From NCBI RefSeq assembly GCF_050624435.1, contig NC_134539.1, positions 49,384,001-49,448,000 on the forward strand: a DNA stretch of 64,000 nucleotides, in the 5' to 3' direction. Below are positions 56,026-64,000 of the stretch, piece by piece; the first letter of the stretch is position 1, and every line of letters begins with the position of its first letter. The notes beneath the pieces are model-generated. The model saw only the letters and a program-made list of their open reading frames with translations. It did not search any database and was not told where the DNA came from. A program made the position numbers and the translations under genes. The DNA is from Tenrec ecaudatus (lineage: Eukaryota > Chordata > Mammalia > Afrosoricida > Tenrecidae).

Positions 56026-56889
56026 TTGTTGTTTTTTTTTTGCATGATGCATTATACCTGGTCCCTTGGCACCTCGTGATGCTCCATTTATTTTTATAAG
56101 TAGATTTGGGGAGGCAGAGTCCCAAACCACGCCTCTGCCCCCGTTCTGTTTACGTAAAGTTCTTGGTTCCTGCGTAAACCTTTTATTTGTTATTATCTTG
56201 AGCAATCTTTTTTTTTTTCCATCTGAGCAAGTGGGACAAATATATGAGTAGATATTGTAACTGGTAAGATGGCAAGCCTCTAATTATAAATAGCTTTTCT
56301 AGTTTTCTGCTTTCTAATATAGTGCTAAGATAAGCATTTATTAAAGGGACTTTAATTATTTTCTGAATTACTCAGGTTAATATTTCTGTCACTGTTTGGG
56401 TCAGTATTTTATTTTGTTTACCTAGCATGGTTAGAAAACAAGAGCTGACTGTTAGTGACTTTACCCCATAACTAAAGTTTGTCTGAAACAAAACTTAAAT
56501 TTTTAATTACTTTTAATGAGAATGTTCCCCAAATGTAGTCTGCTTAATTTAAGTAAAGGTGGCAATTTGCTCTTGGAAATCTGCCAAAAGAATCTTTTCT
56601 TGGCATCAGGAAGAAGCCAGGCAGATAACGTGCAAGTAATTTCAAGATTTCTTTCTTCTTCCCGAGAAGGTTGTCCCAAGTTCTCTGGTCCTGAAGTTTT
56701 GTAACTTTAGGCCAGTGTCCCATAACCAGTGCAAGGAAGGTCCAGTCCATCCAACCGACACCCATCAAACAGATTCATTACAGATCATTTCACTAATCTT
56801 TGAATATTTATGCAGAATTTTAGCTGAAAATATTTCCATTGTACCTTTAGAAAAACATTTTAAGGAATATTCTTCTTTTGGAAGCTAAG

Positions 56890-57180
56890 GATTGGGAAGA
56901 AGGATCTACATATAACTTCCTCCCTGGGGGATGGACAACAGAAAAGTGGGTGAAGGGAGTGGGTAAAATATGACAAAATAATAATTTATAAATTATCAAG
57001 GGTTCATGAGGAAGAGGGAAGCGGGAGGGAGGGAAAAATGAGCTGATACCAAGGGCGCAAGCCGAAAGCAAATGTTTTGAGAATGATGATGGCAACAAAT
57101 GTACAAATGTGCTTGACACAATGGATGTTTGTATGGATTGTGATAAGAATTGTATGAGCCCCAATAAAATGGTTAAACAA
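56890..57180 (+). mobile_element. Young L1 3' end
   Basis: Plus-oriented: AAGGATCTACATATAACTTC, AAGTGGGTGAAGGGAGTGGG, AATTATCAAGGGTTCATGAG, ending GAGCCCCAATAAAATGG. Confidence 0.8.
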
Positions 57181-57189
57181 AACAAAAGC

Positions 57190-58260
57190 AAACAGTATTA
57201 TGATTTGCATTTTTAAATAAAGAAGACATGGCATCAGAAAAAGAATGCTAAAGGTTATCGATGGTTTAGTAGTTATCTTTCATATATTAAAGAAGCGTTA
57301 CATGGATGTGGCTGCATGCTTACTTTTGGCTCACGGACATGTTCTTGGTACGTGTATAGATACGTATATTCTTCTCAGATTGCTTAATCTTGGCCAACCG
57401 GCTGCCTGCTTCACGGCCAAGAAAAGTTTTACCACAAAGTAGAGTTCCTGATCCACTTTTAATTGATGAAATAATTGCCTCATAAATGTAGGGTTTTAAA
57501 ATTTATTTGATGGAAAAATTTATCATATATACTTAGTACCTTTTTAGTTCATGCTTTCCAGTTCAGCTTCAAATCCATCTTATCTGCTTTTCTGAAAGCA
57601 TTCATCTGACAAATAAGCACATCCATATACATTATGTAAAATAAATTACTTTTGTTAAAAAAGAATGTAATTTAATATAATTTTTTGGAGAGATACACTG
57701 TGAAACTGTCAGTGTTTGGCTATGTGAAAGCTTGTGACTTCTTTAATTAAAAAATGAAACAAAGTTTAAAAAGACAGCAACGGTCCATAGAAAATATTTG
57801 CAACCAGATGATAGATAAATAGCTGATGTTTTTCTGACATTTTAGTATGATTTTGTTTTGTTTTTATGAGTTATAAAGAATAATGAAGCTCCAATGAATA
57901 ATAGATAAATTAAGAACCATTTATTAAAAAATGTGAAGGCCTACTAGTAATTAAACCCAAATTAACATGGCAGCGAGATATTTTTTAAAACCTCTCAAAT
58001 TAGCAGAGATATAAAATGAGGGTAATGCTCGCTGCTGGTAAGGGGAAAGGAGAGAAGGTATTTTTCATAAGGTATTGCTGATGAGATAGCTGCTCTTTCG
58101 TCAAATATTATGTGTTTGAGATTCATTCTTATCATTGCATATTATTAAGGATTGCTTTCTTTTCACTATATATTATTTCCATTCCATTGTGACTGTACCT
58201 CAGTTACTCAGTCTACTGTTGATGGGCGTGATCTTCAGTCTTTTACAGTTATGAGTAGGT
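57190..58260. other. AT-rich intronic sequence without recognised feature
   Basis: About 1.1 kb, very AT-rich. No gene or young repeat is recognised; old L1 debris is possible around 57780-58150. Confidence 0.45.
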
Positions 58261-58267
58261 CTACACA

Positions 58268-58378
58268 GAGTAGGTCTGTGAGTAGCAGTCTGAAACCCAT
58301 CTGTTGGTGCACACTGGGTGCAAGAGTAGGTCTGTGAGTAGCAGTCTGACACCCATCTGTTGGTGCGCACTGGGTGCA
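58268..58378 (+). repeat. 56-bp tandem duplication
   Basis: A unit beginning GAGTAGGTCTGTGAGTAGC and ending in GCACTGGGTGC appears twice in tandem (58268-58323 and 58324-58378) with only a few differences. Confidence 0.9.
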
Positions 58379-58523
58379 TTTCTCTTGGGCCTCTTCCCGC
58401 AGAATTTCAGGGTATAGGAGGGTAATTGCTATGAAGTCATACCAATTTTACTAAACAAAAATATCTCAGTGTGGAGTTGTTTCTCGTCCCATCTTCCATC
58501 TAGGAGTATACGGAAGGTGAGGG

Positions 58524-58712
58524 AGCCCTGGTGGCAGAGGAGTCATGTCGGTGTTGGACTGCTAACCACAAGGTCAGCAGTTTGAAACCACCAACCAGCT
58601 CTGAGAGAACGGCTTTCTCCTGTAAAGAGTTACAGTCTTGGAAACTCAACAGGGCAGCTCAACCTTGCTCTGTAGGGTCGCTAAGAGTTGGCATCAACTC
58701 GATGAGTTTGGT
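58524..58712 (+). mobile_element. AfroSINE, well preserved
   Basis: One of the best-preserved copies in the window. It has head GGGAGCCCTGGTGGCAGAGG, B-box-like AGCAGTTTGAAACCACCAA, body GTTACAGTCTTGGAAACTCA and tail AGAGTTGGCATCAACTCGAT. It is the main evidence for an afrotherian source. Confidence 0.9.
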
Positions 58713-58734
58713 GTGTTTCTCTGGATCCCGACTC

Positions 58735-59345
58735 TGAAGAATTCGACACTCTCCAGCTCATACCGCATTAATCGGCAGTTTGGGCAATCCCAGGGAGACT
58801 CAGCTCATGTTCCCCTTCGTATTCTTGGAGTTTTGAGAACAGAAAGAAATCTGAAGGGCCAAGATCAGGACTCTAGGATGGGTAGGGTGAGGTTACATAA
58901 TGGAATTCTCACAGGGCGGACCTTGCTACCCTTGAAGATTGAGCACGTGCATTGCTGTCTTGGAAAAAATTCCTGGGGACAACTTTCCTGGCCTTATTCT
59001 CGCCACGTCATTTGTTTGGTTTTTACAGAGCTGCTTCCTCCTAAGCCCCTTTTATGGCCTGTGCCGTTCAAGAGATCTATCAAGCTTACCTCCTTGGCAT
59101 CCAAAAACACTGTGCCATCATTTCCTGAGCTGACCTCTCTGCCTTGAATTGAACTGGCAGACTGCCGTGGGAGCCACGGTTTTGAATGGACCTTTTTTTA
59201 AAAGCACCCTACCATGACTGCATTGCTCAGAGACCTTGGCTGCAGCCATCCTCTGATCACAGAGACATAGCGAAAGACACTGTGTTTGGAATAAACCGGT
59301 GCATGTATCAACTGGAAGCTTACTAGCAGTACTTCTTTATTTGCT
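58735..59345 (-). mobile_element. Mariner relic with transposase fragments
   Basis: The minus strand reads GTVFLDAKEVSLIDLL at about 59110, then GIFFQDSNARAQSSRVAR near 58950, and SPDLGPSDFFLFSKLQEYEG near 58840. These match the three regions around the mariner catalytic triad, in the right order and spacing. Stops and frameshifts interrupt it. The plus-strand stretch GCCACGGTTTTGAATGGACC and the TTTGGAATAAACC that follows are shared with the copy at 14020-14480, so both belong to one family. Confidence 0.7.
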
Positions 59346-59564
59346 CTCACCTATGCCCAGATTTTAGTCAGTACTGCCAGTTTTCCAAAGTGTAATTTTT
59401 CCACCAAGAGCGTGTAAGTGTTCCCGTGTCCCACTTCTTCATGATTACCGTCTTGAAAAACAACTTGACAGAATGAAGCAAGGGCTGTAAATATATCCAT
59501 GTCCATTTGTCTCATTGCAAATCTAAAAAACGTACACGCACCGACCGACATGTTCGTTGAAGCA

Positions 59565-59760
59565 GCGGTCTGGTACCCCAGGCTAATTCTAGTCTACCGT
59601 GGCCCAAATCCAGCCATAACCATTTATTGTGTCTGCTACTGCTATGACTCCACGATGGCAGAATTGCAACGTAGGGCTCGCAAACCAGAAACTGTTTACT
59701 ATGTGGCCCTCTCTGGAAGGAAAAATGCTGAGCCCTCTGTTAGAGTATTATTTAGAACAG
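59565..59760 (+). mobile_element. Ancient hAT-Charlie-type MITE
   Basis: GTGGCCCAAATCCAGCC, GACTCCACGATGGCAGAATT, AACGTAGGGCTCGCAAACCA and TGTTTACTATGTGGCCCTCT. Plus-oriented relative of the copy at 46935-47135. The 103-codon frame over it is not a gene. Confidence 0.65.
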
Positions 59761-59864
59761 TAAAGATTGGCACTGACAGCAACCAGTATGTCCAACAACA
59801 GGGGATTTAGTAGATAAATCCTGATATAAACACTTGGTGGACTAATAGTTAGCTTTTGTATACT

Positions 59865-60110
59865 TTATTGTGGTAAAAAATATACATAAGGAACATTCAC
59901 TGATTGAACACGTTTTGTATACACAACTCCGCGAGATTGATAGTGCTCATTATGTTATGTAGACATCACCACTGTTTCCGAACAACTCCATCAACATTCA
60001 GTACCCATGAAACAATGGCCCACCCCTTGGGAATCCCCCAAAATAGTTGCCTTAACCTGCTGAGCTGGCCTCTCATGGAAGAAAGTCCTCTAAAATGCTG
60101 GCTGTGTTGA
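59865..60110 (-). mobile_element. Old L1M 3' UTR fragment
   Basis: TATTGTGGTAAAAAATATAC followed by GTAGACATCACCACTGTTTC and CAACATTCAGTACCCATG is typical old L1 3' UTR. Confidence 0.7.
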
Positions 60111-60329
60111 TATACTGGGATTATGAGTGGTATTTTTTCCCTTTTTACCACATTTCTTATAATTTGGCTATATTTCATAATACAAGGTATATTTTGAAAA
60201 CATGAAAGATTTTGCATACTTATGGTTTTGAATGTCTTAAAAACTAGGTGTTTATGGTCCTCCCCCAATTGATTGCAATGTGACCTATGGCTGGTGGGCA
60301 GCAGTATCTTAAATTATTTAAGGCATGAA

Positions 60330-60480
60330 GGAGTTCTGGTGGGCTCGTGAGGGGAAAGATGGGGCTTTCTACTCCCATCAAGATTTGCAGTCTCAGAAAC
60401 TCGCAGACGTAGTTCTGCTCGCTCTGCCCGTGATGTTCCTGTGCGTGTGGCTGTCAACTCGGCGGCAGTGAGTGTGGTGA
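60330..60480 (+). mobile_element. AfroSINE
   Basis: GGAGTTCTGGTGGGCTCGTG, ATGGGGCTTTCTACTCCCAT, AGTCTCAGAAACTCGCAGAC, GGCTGTCAACTCGGCGGCAG. Confidence 0.8.
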
Positions 60481-60494
60481 TTTTGGTTTGGTAG

Positions 60495-60660
60495 TGTTGG
60501 ACAGTTTGGAAACTGCAGGCCCAGCAGTTCAAATCCACCAGCAGCCCCATGGAAGAACAAGGAGACTGTTATCTGCTCTTATAAAGATTTGCAGTCCTGG
60601 AAACCCTACGTAGGGTTGTAATGAGTTGGAATCTACTCAACAGCAGTGGGTTGGTTTGAG
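60495..60660 (+). mobile_element. AfroSINE, second tandem copy
   Basis: GCCCAGCAGTTCAAATCCAC, AAAGATTTGCAGTCCTGGAA, ATGAGTTGGAATCTACTCAA. It follows the 60330 copy head to tail. Confidence 0.75.
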
Positions 60661-60810
60661 TTATTCTCAGCCTTCAAACTGCAGACGCTGTGGAGATTAC
60701 CTTCTTTATCCTCCGTTTTTATGGGTCAGGAAATGAGCTGAAGAAGTGAAGGAACCTGGACTTACAGTTCTTTTTTAATGGGTGTTTTATCCAGCACTTT
60801 AGTGATTTTC

Positions 60811-61445
60811 TTTAAAAAAAATAATTTTAATGGGGGTTTGTACAACTCTCATAATCCATCCATCCATCCCATTGTGTCAAGAACATTTGTACATTGGTTG
60901 CCGTCGTCATTCTCAAAACATTTGCTTTCTACTCGAGCCTTTGGTATCAGCTCCTCATTTCCCCTCCCCTCATGAACACTTGATAATTTATAAATTATTA
61001 TTATTTTGTCATGTCTTACACTGTCTGATGTCTCCCTTCACCCACTTTTCTGTTGTCCGTCCCCCAGGGAGGGGGTTATATGTAGATCCTTGTGATGGTT
61101 CCCTTTCTCCCCCACCTTTCCCTTACCCTCTTGGTATCACTACTCTCATTATTGGTCCTGAAGGGTTTATCTGTCATGGATTGCCTGTGTTTCCAGTTCC
61201 TATCTGTGCCAGTGTACATGCTCTGGTCTAGCCGCATTTGTAAGGTAGAATTGGGATCATGATTGTGGGGGAGGGGGGCATTAAATAGCTGGAGGAAAGA
61301 TGTTTCATCAGTGCTGTACTGCACCCTGACTGGCTCTTCTCCTCCCTACGCCCCTTCTGTAAGGGGATGTCCAGTGGCCTGCAAATGGGCTTTGGGTCTC
61401 CACTCCGTACTCCCCCTCGTTCACAGTGATGATATTTTGTTCTTT
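60811..61445 (-). mobile_element. Young L1 3' end
   Basis: Reverse L1 of 635 bp with a 16-bp target duplication CACTTTAGTGATTTTC (60795-60810) and CACTTTAATGATTTTC (61446-61461), one mismatch. It includes the full set of 3' UTR landmarks up to GGGTCTCCACTCCGTACTCC. Confidence 0.88.
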
Positions 61446-61604
61446 CACTTTAATGATTTTCATGGTTAATCATTCACCTAATATTTAACTTAAAAAGAAA
61501 ATCCTTGTAAGTAATGAAATCTACTTCTGTTTTATCAAAATCTTGTCAGGATCAAGAGCATTGTAGCAAATGTGGTGCCAACATTGAATTCTTTTGATGT
61601 GCCC

Positions 61605-61735
61605 TGGCTCAGAGCGTGAGTTATGGCCTTAGACTGCCTGGGTTAAATCTTGTGTCCGTCTCTTGTTAAATCTTGTGTGTGGCCTCTCTGTGCTCTCATT
61701 TCTGTATGTATGTGATGGGTCCAGTGCCGAGTATC
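61605..61735 (+). mobile_element. MIR fragment
   Basis: GCCTTAGACTGCCTGGGTTA and the following pyrimidine-rich 'ggcctctctgtgctctcat' fit a MIR. Confidence 0.6.
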
Positions 61736-61739
61736 AGCG

Positions 61740-62350
61740 AATGCGTGAGAGTACAGTCCCAATCACACTGGGTAAGCTCATCATGAGGCTACAGTAGCCT
61801 AGGTATAAGGGAAGGTACTAGAACACCATAGCTCAGAGACTCGAGTTCCACCGACTCTTGAAATCCTTCTGTCTCTGTAGTTGGATTTTCTAGGGAAATC
61901 CCTTGTGCTTTCTTTACTAAGAACACTGAAAACTAATCATCCCAATTAGCACAGTGATCCCTCACAGTTATGACCCAACCCTTCACAGACGGGTTTCAAC
62001 TTTCGGAGAAAATACAGCTCCTTTATTTCAACCGAGGAAGTGCTGTGATATTAGGGACAGCCTGCTGAATGGTCATGTGATGGTGAATTGAGCACCAGTG
62101 CAGTGACCAGCCACGTCTGGGGAAAGGTTGCCTGTTTCCTGCCGTGTGCAGCAGCCTTGCTCTGTGAGGCTACACAGGCCAGAGCAGTCGAGAGCTGATG
62201 AAGTAGGGAGGAGATCAAGTAGGGAGAAGTGAGATTGTAACCCACTTCTTGGACATGGGCCATCTTCTGGAAGCGTTCCTTAGCCTTGAAGAGGTGCGAG
62301 ACCACTGAACCCCCGATGGATATCATTGGGAACGAACAGCCATTTGTTTG
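61740..62350. other. Intronic sequence, nothing recognised
   Basis: About 600 bp with no recognised repeat or coding potential. A 116-codon minus-strand frame runs into the neighbouring L1 and is not supported. Confidence 0.4.
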
Positions 62351-62351
62351 G

Positions 62352-63790
62352 TTTTTATAAATCATTTTATTGGGGGCTCTTACAGCTTTATAGCAATCCA
62401 TACATCAACCGTATCAGCCACATTTGTGCATGTGTTGCCATCATCGTTTCCAAAACATTTTCTACTTGAGCCCTTAGTTTCAGCTCCTCGTTTTCCCCTC
62501 CCTCCCGCCCTCGTGAACCCTTGATAAATTATAAAGTATTATTTTCATAGCTTACCCTATCCGCTTTCTCCCTTCACCCATGTTTCTGTTGTTCATCCCC
62601 TTGTGTGTGTTTGTGTGTATGTTGATCATTGTGATCTGTCATCCCTTTCTCCCCTGTCTCCTCCCCATCTTCCCCCTATCCTTATGGTATAGCAGCTTCT
62701 GAGGGGTCTATCTGTCCTGGGTTCCGTGTATCGAGAACTCTTTCCTGTAGCAGTGGACATGCTCTGGTTTAGCCAGATTTGTAAGGTAGAACTGGGGTCA
62801 TGATGGAGGGTTGGGGGGAAGGAAGCCTTAAAGAACTAGAGGAATGGTGTGTGTTTGGTCGGTGCTGTGCTACATCCTGGCTGGCTCGTCCCTTCCCTGT
62901 GACCCTTCTGTGAGGAGATGTCCAATTGTCTGCAGAAGGGCTTTGGTTCTCCACTGCGACCCCCTTCATTCGCATCGATATGATTGTTTGGGTCTTTTGA
63001 TGCCTCATACCCTATCCTGTCTACCTTGGTGATCACACAGGCTGGTATGCTTCTTTCATGTGAGCTTTGTTGCTTCCCTGCTGGGTGGCTGTGGTAGTTA
63101 TATAATCGTTTGTCAATTTGAGAGGATTACGAGTGAAGGGGTGGAGTCTGGCCTGTCAATCAAGATATAAGCACTGAGTCCTCTGTGTGGGCATGGCCTT
63201 CTCCTGAGAATTCTGGGAAATCCTATATTCCTTCTTGGAGGTGGGAGACACACACACTCTCTCTCTGCTCACTCCCTGGGAGACATTGCAGCTGACAAGA
63301 CACATGAAACTATGCTAGTGCCCTGAGCTGGAGGAGCCACATGGTCCTACCCTGATGCAACCAGACCTCTGAAGCCGGAGAAGCCACACAGAGACCCCTG
63401 CCAGCTCTGAGATGCTTACACTGCCACTGGATCCAAAGACTGTCTACCCACTGGCCTGTGATCGTCCTGCATTCAGCATCATTGCATGTGTTTCATGAGT
63501 CTGAAGAGGACTTTGTAAATTGGTATTGGACATAGTGGTTGGTTAATGTCAGACTTAAGGATTTGGACTGAACTGGGTTGAGATGCTTTTTTAATATACA
63601 ATTACCCTGTCTATAAAACTCCCTCTTATACAATTGGAGTTTCTATGGATTTCTTTCTCTAGTCTGCCCAGACTAACACAATGGCCAATTGTTTAACTTC
63701 AAGCTTTTAAAACCCCCAAACACTATATCTTCTAATAGCCGGGCACCATCCGCTTTCTTCACCACATTTTCCAATAAAAATTTAAAAAAT
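62352..63790 (-). mobile_element. Young L1 3' end, split by an LTR
   Basis: Reverse L1 from ATCATTTTATTGGGGGCTCT at 62365 to TGCTTCCCTGCTGGGTGGC at 63089. It resumes at 63681 with ATGGCCAATTGTTTAACTTC and GCCGGGCACCATCCGCTTTC, to about 63790. The two parts are continuous in the L1 consensus order. Confidence 0.85.
63090..63680 (+). mobile_element. Solo LTR inserted in a young L1
   Basis: A 591-bp element from TGTGGTAGTTATATAATC to GCCCAGACTAACACA, of TG...CA form. Flanking GTGGC (63085-63089) and ATGGC (63681-63685) form a 5-bp target duplication with one mismatch. A CTATAAAACTCCCTCTTAT promoter-like motif lies near the 3' end. It is related to the LTR at 30390. It has no coding content and resembles ERVL/MaLR LTRs. 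Confidence 0.8.
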
Positions 63791-63794
63791 ATAT

Positions 63795-64000
63795 TTTTTT
63801 GACAATAAAAATTTTGAACTTAGGTGAAGCTCTTGGTAAAATTGGAGAGAAAGAAAAATGAAATTCAGCTTATAGAGTATCACAACAGCGTGTGGGCGTG
63901 TTAGATTATTATAGGGTATTTCATCAAGGATAGGTTTACATGTGCAGCATGTCCCCAATGCATTTTGTGACTAGTTAGGCATGGCAGTTAATTGTTTTTA
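63795..64000. other. End of window, nothing recognised
   Basis: About 200 bp of AT-rich sequence with no identifiable feature. Confidence 0.5.

Larger units (their letters stand above)
39307..64000 (+). other. KIAA1958: Probable first intron of KIAA1958
   Basis: If the donor at 39307 is used, the rest of the window is intron. I see no further coding exon in 24.7 kb, which fits the very long first intron of the human gene. Its repeats are listed separately. Confidence 0.5.

Noticed and set aside
55453..56099. Open frames of 114 and 162 codons with Pro/Leu-rich residues
   Set aside because: They are readings of the C- and T-rich L1 3' UTR in reverse; the same peptide-like patterns recur at every young L1 copy.
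1..64000. CRISPR arrays, operons, phage or bacterial features
   Set aside because: No regularly spaced repeats or prokaryotic gene organisation are present. The tandem repeats found are microsatellites and simple duplications in mammalian DNA.

Overview
This window is mammalian nuclear DNA: long introns, GT-AG splice sites, one CpG-island promoter and dense interspersed repeats. Many degenerate copies of AfroSINE (the Afrotheria-restricted SINE), RTE/BovB-like LINE pieces and many 5'-truncated young L1 3' ends point to an afrotherian. Four short hAT elements that I recognise as SPIN, reported among afrotherians in tenrecs, narrow it to a tenrec, most likely Echinops telfairi. This is recognition by eye; no search was run.

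Region 1-23.9 kb holds the 3' part of HSDL2 on the plus strand. Four coding exons (776-847, 14858-15007, 17235-17363, 23220-23332) join in a single phase and encode the last 154 residues: the hinge and the whole SCP2-like domain, ending in the peroxisomal signal AKL. A 3' UTR with two groups of polyadenylation signals follows. The introns are packed with SPIN, Tigger/pogo, mariner, RTE, L1, MIR and AfroSINE copies.

Region 23.9-38.7 kb is intergenic: a degenerate mariner, AfroSINEs, an LTR, and a three-layer LINE nest in which two young L1s sit at the same target site inside an old L1.

Region 38.75-39.85 kb is a strong CpG island with tandem GC boxes and a good splice donor at 39306/39307. 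From human 9q32 gene order (HSDL2, then KIAA1958, both on the same strand) and the similar spacing, I infer the promoter and first exon of KIAA1958, a gene derived from a Crypton transposon. The remaining 24 kb would be its first intron. It holds unique AT-rich sequence, then L1s, a Tigger copy, three LTRs (one ERV2-like solo LTR with a perfect 6-bp target duplication), mariner and hAT relics. No other protein-coding gene is supported. The most notable signals are the transposon record: horizontally acquired SPIN elements, a Tigger family with a POGK-like transposase relic and deletion derivatives, and an L1 lineage with a doubled 3' tail.
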